Source: Cynocephalus volans (lineage: Eukaryota; Chordata; Mammalia; Dermoptera; Cynocephalidae). Taken from it: a stretch of DNA of 64,000 nucleotides. This document shows positions 1 to 11,786 of the stretch, piece by piece. Each line of letters starts with the position of its first letter. Positions within the stretch are counted from its first letter, which is position 1. The notes beneath the pieces were generated by a model. It was not told the origin of the DNA and did no database searches. It saw only the letters and a list, made by a program, of their open reading frames with translations. The position numbers were made by a program, and so were the translations under genes. The DNA is taken from contig NC_084463.1 in NCBI RefSeq assembly GCF_027409185.1, forward strand, positions 50,276,907 to 50,340,906, written 5' to 3'.

Positions 1-1340
1 GGAGGAGACAGGAGAGTGTACATGGTTGAGGCCTGTGGAACCCCCCTCATTCCAGCAGGGGATACCGGGGGCTTCCAGTGGCAGCTTGGTCATTGCTGGG
101 CTGGATGCAGATGTCAAGGGGGTATGGCTGAAGCCCTTGGCCCCTACTGTCAACATGAGTTTTGAAGGGACATTCAAACCATAGCATCCTTCTCCTTGCT
201 CTACAAAACTTGTGTTCTCACATACAAAATATATTTATTCTGTCCCAGTAACCCCAAAGTCTTAGCTTGCTTTTTAGCATCAGTTAAAAAGTTTAAAGGC
301 CTGAGTCTCATCTAAATCAGACACGTGTGACACTTCAAGCATGATTCATCCTGACGCAAATTTTCTTGAACTGTGGGCCTGGGAAATCAAAACAAGTTAT
401 GTATTTCCAAAATACAATGGTGATCCAGACATTGGAAATTTTATGAAGTTCTAAAGAAAGAAATAGGCAAGAATAAAGGAGTAATGGGCTCCATATAAGT
501 TTTAAATCTAACGGGGAAATATTAAATCTTAATCCTCTAGAATAATCTTCCTTGACTCCATGCTTTGCTTTCTGGGCACATTGATGAGTTCTGTGCACAT
601 GCAAAATGAACACCATTGGAACACCACCAAGGCTTATGCTTGTACCTTCTAGATTGGTGGCCTAAGTCACACCTAGGGCCAATTGAGCCATGGATAAAGT
701 GACTACAAAACACTCACAAGATTCATGGGACAGAGACCTGAGGCAGCCCTGAGCCATGAGCCATTTCTGTCCTTAAGGCCCTATCTTTCTGAGCCTGTGA
801 TGGGAGAGGCAGCCTCAAATATCTGAAATGCCTTCAGAGTCTTCATTCCATTGTCCTGATGCATAGCACCTGGCTTCTTTCTGTTCATGGTACTTTATTT
901 AGCAAAGCTTCTCTTGGCCACACAATTGGTTTGTTCTCCTGAAGATGCCTTTATACTCTTGGTCAGGCTGCAAATTTTTCAAATGTTTCTGCGCTGCTTA
1001 CTTTTTAGTTATAAATTTTGTCTTTAGATAATTTTTCTCCTTTTGCATCTTACCGTGTGCAATTAAAAGGAGCACACAGCTTCTTCAATATTTTGCTCAG
1101 AAATTTATTCCATCAGATATTCTAGTTCTTGCTATTAAAATTATGCCTTCCCTGTGGTATTTCCCAGTGACACAGTGGAAGTTTTCCAAGCTCAGTTCCC
1201 TGTATGAAGGATCGCGGGGTGGCAAGCATTGGGAGTGTCTTGCTTGGCTCTTGCCGTATGAGGTTAATAACATCACTGTTCTCTGAACAGTCTTGTTTCT
1301 GGTGCAGGTGACATCAAACTCACCAAACATGGCAATGTAC
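1..1340 (-). mobile_element. MaLR internal sequence (THE1/MST-int type)
   Basis: The stretch beginning near 'gggacattcaaaccatagca' and running through 'ctcatctaaatcag' and 'gcctgtgatgggag' reads like the internal region of THE1/MST MaLR retrotransposons in reverse orientation, from memory of the family consensus. No long reading frame is present, and the short frames inside it are not genes. The left edge is cut by the window. Family assignment is by recollection; a RepeatMasker run would settle the subfamily and orientation. Confidence 0.5.
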
Positions 1341-1844
1341 TGCTCCTTGAAATGGTGAACTGATGCTGTTAAGTTTAATAAAACTAAATAAGCATTAATT
1401 GAGAACTTAGTACAACTTGAATATCTTTAAACCATGGTTGTCAGATAAATATTGCAGTCTTGAAATATGCTTTTTGGATTAAATCTCAATAAAAAATGTT
1501 TTTTTGGCTGTTTCAAATCTTTGTATAGGCAAAGTAATAGCTTAGGGACACTTACAAATTAATAATGTCTTCTAAAGACACAGCATTATGTTCTTTGTAG
1601 TAATGGAAAAATAAAAAATACTTTGCAGTCTTAGTGAAGGTATTCATCTTTGTGATTGGAGGATTTAATCTTATTTTGGAAATGTCACTGTATTCTGAAG
1701 CAAAGACTTATAAAAAGTTCAAACCTCAAACTTCTGAATATTGAAATTTTGGGCTTGACATTTACTAAGTATTGATAATACCAAACTGGTAAACTTGTAA
1801 AAAAATAAATTAATTAAAATAAATAAATAAATAGTGCACTCCAC
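1341..1844. other. AT-rich spacer, nothing recognised
   Basis: AT-rich sequence with a run of 'aaat' repeats at 1,800-1,832 and no reading frame or repeat that I can name. Confidence 0.4.
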
Positions 1845-2090
1845 AAGTTCCAGGACATGGACACGATCCTGCCCCATCCTTGCAGCTATATAACAATGAT
1901 GGTTTTTTTTTCCAGTTTCCAATACCTTGTTCCCCAGTTCTGAGACCTCATCAGAATGGCCCATACTGTCTACATTTCTGCCAACGTTCTGATCACAACC
2001 ACTTAAGTCGTCTCTAAGAAGTTGTAGACTTTCCCTACATTTCTTCTTCTGAGCCCTCAGCATAATTTCCCTTAATTCTTTGTTTATGGA
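1845..2090 (-). mobile_element. MaLR internal sequence, second piece
   Basis: The block around 'gtctctaagaagttgtagac' followed by 'cttcttctgagccctc' matches my recollection of the other end of the THE1/MST internal region in the same reverse orientation as the piece at 1-1,340. The two were probably one insertion, with the AT-rich spacer between them being a later change. A 114-residue open frame on the minus strand overlaps it and is not a gene. Confidence 0.45.
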
Positions 2091-4165
2091 AATCTAAGCT
2101 TTTTCCAGCCTGCTTCTCTAAATTCTTCCAGCCTCTACCTCGAGGGGTGAATGGGTTGTCTTCATGTGGGGAGGGGAGGGATTAGAGTGGGGACTTTGGC
2201 TCCCAGTTTCTTTGGTAGTGAAGTTTGCAGGTCTTGCTGTTGATACCGTAAGTTTTTCTAAGGCCATGGGGTTCTAATTCCCTTGGGGTCAGTTCTGTGC
2301 AGCTCAAGGCAGTGGTTCTCTTTAGTATTTACTTATGAACTGTACCTGATTGATTTATACGTCTGTTAAAAAGACACATCTTACCTTTTTAATACACCTG
2401 TTCTGTGATACGAAGTGACTTACGTTTGACTGTTGAAGAGCAAAGATTGAATGTGTTTTTTACAGGCCGGCTTCCTGTTATCCTTAGTCCCTGCGGTGTG
2501 GCACGTGTCTGAGAGGCTCTTATGTCTGATGGACTCAGAAGTCCATTAGGAGAGTTTTCCTTAAATGGGGTCTCCCTTTTTCATTTCTTTCTTAAATGGT
2601 GGGGCCCTTAAAATGGATATCTAATATTGGCCTCTGTGTGGTTAGTATCAAACGATGTATATTGATTCCATTACAAAGGTTGTATGATCATCAGTGGAAA
2701 CGTACTAATCAGGAAAGAGGAGGTCAAAGAGCACGGTCTGAATTGAGCTCACCTCTTCTCAGTGCACACACCTGCCTGTGAGACGGTCTTCATTGCCTCA
2801 GCCTCATTTTATTTTTGTTAGTAATTTAGAGGGTAAGTTGTTATATGAAGTTGAATAGGGAATTGTACATATTTTAATAAGAATTCCGTAGCCTTGACTA
2901 TGAAACATAATCAGTAGGTGATTATCTTTGTGTAATTTGTAAAGTAGATATGTCTCTCAGTATCAAACTTAGTGCTGTGGTTTTGTTTTCCATTTGCTAA
3001 TGGAGACATTTAAGTGGTATTAATATACGTTCATTAAAAAAACAATTTTTTTCCAGCATGAAGGTAGCTTTAGTGTGTTTATGTTGTCAAGATAAAAATT
3101 TAAGCTATATGTAAAAACAAAGCAACAACACCAGAAGGGGCACTGTCCGCACATCCCACATTACCATGTGCTTGTGAGCACGGATGTGTGCACGTGGCAG
3201 GGTGTGTACAAAAGTGTTGTCAAACTCTCTTCATGGCAGTGAGTGGAGGGATTTCATTTTAATTTTGCTCTTAAAGTTTAAAAATTACTCTTAAAAATTC
3301 CTAAATTTACTCCAAGAAACTTCTGAGAACTTGAGAGCTTTTTATTTATCTGGGTCATATTTGTTGATATTCACGCCATTTAACACTAAAAATGAGACAA
3401 AGTTTTTATTTATTCATTTTTAAATACCTTTATTTAAAATAATAATCCTTTACAAGATAACCTAAATAACATTTTATGGAAACTGTGTCCCCAAACCAAA
3501 ACAATTTAATGAGAAAGGTGGAACTGTTTTAAAAGTTTTTACAGATCTCTTTGGCTTAACTGACAACAGCTGGAGTCTCAGATCTGCTGCCACATTCAAC
3601 CTAATACCACCATCATTTATCTTCTGGAAAACTCTGTTATATACTCCTGAGAGGGTGACAGAGGCACATAAAATTCTAGTGTTGTGAAAAGAGCTTTGAT
3701 CCTGGGGACCTCCTGAAAAGGCGGGGCCCACTGGACCACCCTTGACCACCACTTGAGAACCTTTGCTCTCCATGATGATTACACACATTGTTATTGTTGT
3801 GAAAGGAGAGTTTGTGGAACTACACATCTTTAAATGAGTATGCTTGAGTTATTTACTTCAAGCAGATTTTTGAGTATTAAAAGTTGAGTATTAATATTTA
3901 TAATGGTTATAAAGTTATGTCCCTTAAGCTTATAATTGTTTTTAAGTAACAACATTTTGGGGGGCTATTTTTTTTCTTTAGTTTTTAAGAAATTCACTTC
4001 TGGCAGCCTAACATTTTGATGAGTTGGGGGATCTGAAGGAAAAATCTAGAAGTTGTTGTAGAACACTCTTGTCGAAAAAAGTGTTTAAAGTTTCTTCTTA
4101 TACCTGAAGTGTGGATATGTACCACTACTTTGCACATGTCCAAGGTATTTTCAAACTAGTAGAAA
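2091..4165. other. No recognised feature
   Basis: Two kilobases of AT-rich unique-looking sequence. A frame of 117 residues on the minus strand at 3,474-3,827 shows no domain, no splice context and no family resemblance, and I do not call it. Confidence 0.4.
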
Positions 4166-4169
4166 TGGC

Positions 4170-5925
4170 AGGTTACAAAGGCTCTTCAAGTGTATTCCAC
4201 GGACCCCTGGGAGTCCCCCAAGCCCTTTCTGGGACTGAGAGGTCAAAACTAGCTGCGCAGCAGCAGCTGGGCACTGTGAGCTGACGTGTGCACTGTGGTG
4301 CAGAGGTGGATCAGAGCTCAGGTGCTTTGTGCTCTTCCCCGCCATGCACTGGGTGGTTAAAATATGCTGATTTCCCTTCTGCATGTCCTTGATGGAGTGG
4401 TAAATATTAATTTTAGTAAGTCTCAACCCTCAAATAGACGTCTTTTCACCTGTCCCTGTGATGAAGGGACAAGCATACAGGACACCTGCTGCATCTGGGG
4501 GTGGCATTTCCAGGAAGGCTCTGGTGGGACTGGCTGAGTTCTGAGCTGCTCAGCTACATCTCAGGGAAGCCAGCCCTCCTGGGCACAACAGCAGACAGAC
4601 GGCACTTTCCCAACTCTATTTGGTAAGCCTTTTTCCCCAAAATGAATGATGTGAGTCTCAAAGAAAGCGATGGACAGTATTTGCTACTAATGACACAATT
4701 CAAGCTTTCATGCAAAAATTAGAATTCTGGAAAATTTGTATCTGCCATCATGACCTTGATGATGGCTTCCCAGTAAATAAGACTTCTGAGGAGGTTGGAA
4801 GTGACATTAACAAATGTTGTTTTAATACCATCCTATGGAGTTGGGATGTGTTGTTCCCTCCAAACCTCATGTGCAATTTTGATCCCCAATGTGGCAGTGT
4901 CGGAAACTGATTGAGTCATGGGGGCGGATCCCTCATGAATGGATTTATGTTCTCCCTGGGAGAGGGGGGATAAATGAGTGAGTTCTCGCTCTGTTAGTTG
5001 CCATGAGAGCTTGTCGTTTAAAAGACCCTGGCACCTTCTCTCTCTCTCACTTCTCTCTCTCTTGCTTCCTCTCTCGCCATGTGATCTGCTTGTACCCGCC
5101 AGCTGCCTGCCACTTTTCTGCCATGAGTAGAAGCAACCTGAGGCCTGTGCCAAACACAGCTGTCCCAGAATCGTAAGCCTGATAAACCTCTCCTTTATAA
5201 ATTTCCCAATCTCAGGTAATTCTGTTACAGCAACACAAAATGAACTAATCTAATGAAATGTGTTGACGTTTGGCATCTCTGCCCAAAACTTGATGAACCA
5301 GTGTTTCCAGATGACCAACACACGAGTAAAAGATATGTTTAAAGTGCGAAACAAACAGTGGGTTTTAGTTTAGGAAAGCGTGAAAAGTTCATTCATATGG
5401 TTTCAGATTCCATGTTGCAGCGAACTTTTATGAAACTACTTCTTAAGATTTGATATAGTATCAAAGAACATCCATAATTATGTGAAAATATTGTAAAATG
5501 CTCCTCTATTCTTAATGACATCTGTATGAGGCAGGGTTTTCTCTCATTTTTTCACCCACAGAATATGTGGACTGACTGCACAAGGAGACATGAAGTCCCA
5601 CTGTCTTCTGTTAAGACAGAGATTGGCAAAAATATACAACAATGCCACTGTGGCTCAAATTATTTTAGAGGTAACATTACTTTTTAATTTAAAAAGTGTG
5701 CATGTGTGATGGATTTATTTTTTAATATTTAAAATTTTGGAAATATCAATGAATATATGAGAGTGTTTTAAACATTTCATGGAGAAATAGAAGTAAAAGA
5801 TAATGGCAGTCTTTCCATCAGCTTTTAGAAGACCCCTTGTATTCCACATAAACAAAGCTCTTTGGGGTCCTCAACTTTTAAGAGTATAAAGGAGCCCTGA
5901 GAAAAAGTTTGAGAGCTGAAGTGTG
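4170..5925 (+). mobile_element. hAT-type DNA transposon relic (interrupted)
   Basis: The left part has the 'cacggacccctgggagtccc' style end and the right part ends in 'ggggtcctcaacttttaag' followed by 'gtttgagagctg', the arrangement of an old mammalian hAT (Charlie/Zaphod-like) element. Between them, 5,270-5,650 preserves degraded transposase-like sequence with many stops. An MST-like LTR at 4,843-5,257 splits the element. The transposase is not recoverable as a gene. The exact hAT subfamily is uncertain. Confidence 0.5.
4843..5257 (+). mobile_element. MaLR solo LTR (MST-like)
   Basis: Typical MaLR LTR landmarks in order: 'ccaaacctcatgtgcaattt', 'gattgagtcatgggggcgga', 'ccctcatgaatgga', a TC-rich tract, 'cgccatgtgatctgc', and 'gataaacctctcctttataa' before the end at 'caacacaaaatgaactaatc'. 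It is a solo LTR with no internal region beside it, and it lies inside the hAT element at 4,170-5,925, so it is the younger insertion. A close relative is at 53,918-54,316. Confidence 0.8.
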
Positions 5926-7670
5926 AAAGTCCGCCACATGTCCTATTCTTGAATTGTCACTTTTCAGCCTTTTTATTGCAGGCTGTGTTGTTAACAGACC
6001 TATTGAGAAATGTTGGCGTATATATACACATACATATATATACATTTACGTATACACACGCACACACATGCACAAATATATATATTTTTTAACCTAAGGT
6101 TTCGTAGCATTATCCTGACTTCTTGTAGTTACTAGGAAATGGAGTTTTCAGATGAGAAAAAATGTGTTCTTAGAAAGATAACTTTAAGTTTAGTACATTC
6201 AGTGTTACCCTACAGTTTACTTTCCCAGTTTCAGACATGCCCACCTTTCTCTTCCTTTCTGGAAAAAATTTTTTTTTATTAATATGATGTGATTGACCAC
6301 ATTCCCCCTGTAATGTGCTGGGTAGTGGGCAGAGTAATGTAGTAATTCTGAGTTGTGTTGGATATTTAACAATTTTTTTAAAAATTTTGCTTCGATATAC
6401 ATATGTTTTTATTTCACAAGCTAAGTGAAATTTCATATTCGGTTTTTTGTGTTGAAGAAATTATGAAAAATCATGTTTAAAATGATCTATGCTATTCTAA
6501 GTATGTCCTTTATCTCATTGTACTTAACTGAAATAACTACATTTTTTCTGATTTATTATTCAGAACTCAAATCAAATTGAGAAACATGTTTATTTTTCAG
6601 ATTAACAAATACATTGAATTTTTTAAAATGGTTTTTCATTCCTGAGAACATATCAGTTCCTTTGCTTTTATAAATGTTCGGTATTGTGAAATATAAAAGT
6701 GTATTTCCAAATAGTTTCTGAATTCTTGAAACAATCATTTTAAGCGTAGTTTTACTTCATTGAAGAGATTATATGACTATGGTGATGTTATTGGGCTAGT
6801 TGGTGAACTCTGAAGTCTAAATGGTCACCGTCTCTTTAAAAGGATGAGGCGGAATGTTTGCTTCTCTGTTCTGAGGTTACCAGGGAGACCACAGTTAGAG
6901 GGGGCTGCTGGAGCAGGTGAGAAGGTAGGAGGTAGTAAGCACTGCTCTGGTGGGTGGGCTCTCAGGCAGACGTGCTAGAAAAAGTAGAAATTCAGGTCCT
7001 AGCTGGAAATAAAGGCCTGTTGAGTGAATGTTTAGGATGTGGCTATTAAGAGAATCTACGAGGAGAAATGTTTTTTAAGTACATGTAGGTGAACTGTGGA
7101 ATGTTGGTGTTCAGTAATCATAAACACTAGTCTTCTAAAAATTTTCTTAGGTTTTTAATTAAAATGATGACATAGTGACAATATTGAGAATTTTTGAATA
7201 ATTAAATTCATATATAATTTTGTTCACCCTTTTCACATTTTGTTCACGTTTCTCTGCTCTGCGTTGGGTTTTATTGAGCTGGGTTCATCCCAAGACCAGG
7301 CTCATACCGGGAAAGAAGCTGATGCTGGATGGCTGATCTCTGAGCCCTCATCTCCTGCACCTCTGCCAGCCTCCCCTGAGCAAGTCCAAGACTGGCCTCT
7401 CCTTCTGGGCTGTCCTAGAACCTTCTCTCAGAGTGTAGTGATAATATATGCTTTTCTGTGTAAAAGTCCTTAAAGGAGAGGGTGTTGTATTTTTTTTTTT
7501 CCTAACTCCCTGGGGGTCTTGTGGTTGACATAATGTACACTCAAATATAAGATCACTCAAATATCAGATCACTCAAATTTTGGTGCCTTTTTATTTTAAA
7601 ACTGCTGATATGTGGTTTTAGTTACAGGTATTTAAGAGCGGTAATTTTTTGTTTTTATGTTTTCTTTTAG
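5926..7670. other. No recognised gene; AT-rich with a TA/CA-rich tract
   Basis: AT-rich sequence upstream of the DIDO1-like copy. A tract at about 6,018-6,083 alternates TA and CA steps ('acacacgcacacacatgc'). Nothing resembling the CpG-rich promoter of a housekeeping gene is visible, which suggests the duplication did not bring its original promoter or that the promoter is further upstream. Confidence 0.45.
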
Positions 7671-7863
7671 GAACTTACTCCATGGGAGTAGTCTCTAGAT
7701 ATTTGAGTTGTTGAAAACATGAATCCCGTTACTTGTGAACAGTGACTGACAACAGTGATGTGAGGACTGGTTGTCTATTTGGACCAAAAGATTTCATCGG
7801 CCAGGTTTTTTGTTGTATTTCTGATTCCAGGAGAAAAATTGTCCAAGTTTTCAGTGTTGGGCA
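7671..7863 (+). other. Candidate 5' untranslated exon of the DIDO1-like copy
   Basis: A pyrimidine tract ending in 'ttttcttttag' precedes this 193-base segment, and it is followed by a plausible donor, GGGCAG|GTAAAG. It lies 2.0 kb upstream of the first coding exon, is not obviously repeat, and contains short ATG-stop frames as 5' untranslated sequence often does. This is inference from splice signals only; I cannot confirm it matches the DIDO1 leader. Transcript reads or alignment to the functional DIDO1 leader would decide. Confidence 0.35.
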
Positions 7864-8052
7864 GGTAAAGTATCCAATAGTGTTAAACAGTAGCAATTAA
7901 ATTTTAACTTAATAAGTTTGTATTTAGCATTTCTAAAGTGGCAATATGTATAAAGAAACTTATTTAATGTACCATTCATGTTTATTTGAAATATTCTAAA
8001 CTTTAGCCTAAAGTTTTTAGTTGTGTTTAATTATTTGTGAGAATTAGATTCA

Positions 8053-8120
8053 GGTGCTAATACCAAAGTCAAGGGTTTGGATCCCCTTACCGGCCAGCCG
8101 CCCAAAAAACAAAAACAAAT
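8053..8120 (+). mobile_element. t-SINE fragment (tRNA-Ile-derived SINE)
   Basis: Reads 'gtgctaataccaaagtcaag' then 'ggatccccttaccggccag' and ends in an A-rich tail. This is the 3' half of a tRNA-derived SINE: the T-arm and acceptor region of an isoleucine-type tRNA followed by the tail. The 5' half with the A box is missing. Confidence 0.7.
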
Positions 8121-9124
8121 ATTTGATTCACAGTGTTCCTTTATTCTTCCTGCAGGATGCCATCCCCACGGAGGCAGGTTGCAGTGGTGGGGGGACTGCA
8201 TCCATATGCCTTGTTGCTGAAGGCTCCTCAGGCTGTGTGTTTAGTAGGAATTCAAAGTGTGTTGTATGAGAATTGAAACTTGACCCACTTTCAAGATGTG
8301 TATCAAATTTGCTGCAAATTTGATGATTTGTGGAAGCAGAAAAATTTTTTTCCAAAAAGTAAAATTTATAGAGAGAATGAGTAAGAAATTGTGATTTAGC
8401 ATATGATTATATTGTAATTATAAGTTAATACTGTAATATAATAACTGCTCTGCTGTATATATTTATAAGGAGCAGGTCTCTGCATTTCATGTTATTTCTC
8501 ACATTTAAAACCCACAACTTTTGAGGTCAGCGTTGCCTCCTGGATTGTGACTTGCTTTGGATCCCCAGCTGGCATGGGAAGCCCCCCTTTGTGTTTGCCA
8601 CCATCATGGAGGTTCCTCTGCATGCTCTGGGGGGGTCTGGTATTTCCACACTGATGCTGGGTCACTTTGGCAGCTGGTTTAGTTCAGCTGTGTTGGGGAG
8701 GAACGAAGGGGTTTGGTTCTCCCCTCAGCAGCTTCTGAGTGACCAAGGAGTGTGTGGGTCAGGTTTGCAGTCAGGCAGCACCTATAGCTAGACAGGAAAC
8801 TGGGAAATGACAGCATTTAGACAGAAGAAGAAAAAAAAAAAAGGTTGCAAGTGATTTTAAAGTTTGTGTATTTTATATGTTTTAAGGTTTTCATTTTATA
8901 CCTGTACTTTCCATCGGATGGAATATGGCATAAGCCAGAGTCATAATTAATATTTAAATGTGATTAAAGACTGGACAGCTTGGAAAATAATTCTCATGGT
9001 ACCGTCTTGTTCAGGTTTTGTTGGTTTAAACAAGAGTAAAAGTTTCACAAACATGACCCTTTAGAATATATTAGAAAGTGAAAGAAAAAAAACAGAGAAG
9101 AATGGTACACCTTAAAGCTATTGT
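8121..9124. other. No recognised feature
   Basis: Unique-looking sequence. Short frames at 8,128-8,355 (minus) and 8,552-8,791 (plus) have no supporting signals. Confidence 0.4.
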
Positions 9125-9540
9125 CTAGGTCAGTGTTTTCTAAGTGTCTAAAGTTATCTGTCGCTGCGGACAATATCCCTAAAACTCAGTGGACTAAAAC
9201 AAGGCCCGTTTCGTATCTCTGAACCATGTGGAATCAGGGTGGTCCTCCTCCCACTTGGCATCCAGGAGGGTCACTGAGAAGTAGCTAGAGTCAGGGCTGC
9301 TGTGGAGGGTCCATGGCAGTGTCCCTCCTGGGCCTGGGTGGGGGTGGCTGAAAGCTGGGCTCCGCTGAGCTCCTCCCCTCCACATGGTCTCCAGCAGGGG
9401 GTGGTCAGAAGCCTAGGGCTCCAGAGCCCAGAGTGGACATGGCCAGTCCCCTTGTGGGTTGTCAAACTCGCTCTTGTGATTGTGTCCTTACCCCACTCAC
9501 ACTGGTAATTACTTCCTATGTTCCCTGCTCCATGTTCTGT
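9125..9540 (-). mobile_element. MLT1-like MaLR LTR fragment
   Basis: 'aaaactcagtggactaaaac' near the left, and a middle with 'ggggtggtcagaagcctagg' and 'ccagagcccagagtgg', resemble reverse-oriented MLT1-class LTR sequence. It is degraded and the ends are uncertain. Several short overlapping frames here are shadows of this repeat. Confidence 0.35.
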
Positions 9541-9866
9541 AAAGCCTTGTCCTAAGCAGGTAAATGGCAGCAGGACACATTTGACTTGCTGACTGTCTTT
9601 TCCTGCTAAACATTAGATATGTAACTAATTAAAGTTTCCTTAATGAGTCTCTTGAAATCATCTCACACGCCACACTTCATGAAACACTGATTAACAGGAC
9701 TGACTGCTGCACTGCTCCATGTCTTGTAGATAGAAAGTGGATGGTTCCATGTCCTGCTCTTACTTACATGTAGGCAGGTTGTGCTCCCTCCTGTGTGTGG
9801 TTGAGTTTGTGTGATCTTTTGACTCAGTGGCTTGCTGCTCATGATGTGATGACATTTTCTCATGAG

Positions 9867-10704
9867 GTATGGAAGATAAAGGTGGCCCAAGCAGTGCGGA
9901 GGCACCTGAGACTATCAAACCCACAAAGAAAGGCTTCAGCAAAACCCGGGGATTTGGAAGAACCACTGTTGCTAAGCGAGAGGGTACGGGAGACATGGAG
10001 GCAGGCTCGCTGGGGCAGCAGCCCCCACGGCAGCACAGCCTGGCCCTGGGACGCACTGGGAGGCAGCCACAGCGCACCAAGTGGGTGGAGGAATTCCTTA
10101 CAGCAGCTCAGCACCAAGGAAGACAGAATGTTCCTGTCTCCCTTGCGGATTCCAGTGAGCCAACGTCTTGTCCAGTCCCAGATGTTGAAACTGCCTTGGA
10201 AGGGAGCGTAGGAAGTACCTCTGAGATGAAAAGTGGCCCCCACTCTGATTCCTTGAGTGTACAGGAGCGACCTGCCTCTTCTGGAAAGGCCACAGGAGGA
10301 GAGGACAAGGAGGACACTTCCAACAATGACAGTGATGGCCTGACTTTGAAGGAGCTTCAGAATCGCCTTTGGAGAAAGCGAGAGCAAGAGCCACCTGACA
10401 GGCCCCTGAAAGGCATCCAGAATCACCTGAGAAAGAAGCGTCGGGAGGAGAATCCCACGGAAACTGTGCATGTCGAGGCAGGAACTACTGTCGAGAATGC
10501 TCTGCCCAACAAGCAAGAGCCAGAGACTGTCCAGAGGGTTGTGTCCCAGGCAGTGACCCATGACCAAGAGAGTCAGCTGGAGAGGACAGCAGCTCAGCAA
10601 GTGAAAGGTGAAGAGAGCAGGGACTCGGGCAAGCCTAAGCCTGAATGTGAGCTGCACGACCCCAACACCCTGGACCACATGTGTCTCCAGCCTCGTAACA
10701 ACAG
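9867..10704 (+). CDS. DIDO1-like: DIDO1-like exon 1 (N-terminal region and start of PHD)
   Basis: The start ATG is at 9,869, two bases after an AG acceptor, giving MEDKGGPSSAEAPETIKPT, which matches the DIDO1 N-terminus. It encodes 278 codons plus two bases. Recognisable stretches include GRQPQRTKWVEEFLT, the acidic NNDSDGLTLKELQNRL and the basic HLRKKRREEN (likely nuclear localisation). The end, DPNTLDHMCLQPRNN, is the start of the PHD finger, where DIDO1 has two cysteines; here the first position is His (C to H) and the neighbouring cage tyrosine is Asp. Donor is CAG|GTGGGT, phase 2. Two long antisense frames over this exon are shadows. Confidence 0.88.
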
Positions 10705-11464
10705 GTGGGTCATGGGAGGACAGGGATGGGCTGCCCCAGCTTTAAAAGAAATCCGGGTGGTGAAAATAGTGTTTATATTTGTTTTGATTTTAAATGTTAC
10801 AAAGCTAGGCTGGATGAATAATTTGTTCATTCAAAAAAGACGAACACATCATTATCAAAAAAGGAACGAAAGGCCTGCCTAGAGCCACCCCTCCCCTGTG
10901 GTAGCCACCGGACGTGGCTGTTTACAGTCAAAGTGATGAGCATGGGAAGAGGTGAGAATCCTCTGCCCCCACCCAGCCATGTGCAGCCAGTGGCTGCCGA
11001 GTAGACCACACGTGGTCTCAGCAATCTGTCAGAGAGTGCTCCCATAGACTGTTCCTTGGGAGACAGCAGAGGGCCAGGTGCAGACTAGTTGAACCCCAGT
11101 GTGGACCTGGGGGCAGCTCAGAGTCTTCGCTAGACTTTGGTGTTAAGGAATCTCTGTTGGCTTGTTGGTGGGACAAAGGCATCACTGCTGTTTTGAGGAG
11201 GCGTACACTGAAGTAGTTGGGGTACAATGCCTTGAAACCCTGTAGCTCACTCCAGCCAAAAAAGGATAAAAATGACTTACTTGCATGTTAGTAAAATCAA
11301 GAGAGGGACATATGCATCTTCTTCATTCTGTTCTCTGTACATTTCTCTATATTGGTATTTTCTAAGCAATAAAATGTTAAAACTAATTGGTCTTCTTAAT
11401 TTGTCAAAAAGTGAGTGTTTGTCCCTCACGTCCCATTCCTAATATCACTGTTTTGTGATTTCAG

Positions 11465-11786
11465 GTTTATGAGTTGCTGTGACCGATGTGAAGAACGGTT
11501 TCGTGGTGATTGTGGGGGCGCTTCTCAGGCTCGAGGAAGGCTTCTGGAAAGGAACAGGGAAGATTATATCTGCCCAAACTGCACCGTTCTGCAAGTGCAG
11601 GATGAGACTAATGCAGAAACCACAGATCATCGGGAAACTAAATTTAGACCTGGAGATGCTGATGACACAGAGTTTACAAGTACAGGAACAGTGGAGCAAA
11701 AATCTAGTGAAGACCGAAAGATAAAGAGGAGAGTTGAGAAAGCTGCAAATCCAAGCAGAAAGAAAAAACTCAAGCTTTGCCAGCCT
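11465..11786 (+). CDS. DIDO1-like: DIDO1-like exon 2 (rest of PHD finger)
   Basis: Acceptor 'gtgatttcag', donor 'cagcct|gtgagt'; 322 bases, joining phase 2 to phase 0. It encodes FMSCCDRCEERFRGDCGGAS and ends the finger with YICPNC. In DIDO1 this reads WFHGDC at the centre. Here the aromatic-cage Trp is Arg and the zinc-binding His is Arg, while the later cysteines persist. Histone-peptide binding is therefore unlikely. The remainder is a charged linker ending KKKLKLCQP. Confidence 0.88.

Noticed and set aside
4833-5153. Minus frame of 106 residues
   Set aside because: It lies within the MST-like LTR and is a repeat shadow; the same LTR occurs elsewhere in the window.
9860-10678. Long minus-strand frame of 272 residues opposite DIDO1-like exon 1
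   Set aside because: It is the antisense shadow of a coding exon with clear DIDO1 homology on the plus strand; no promoter, splice or domain evidence supports it.
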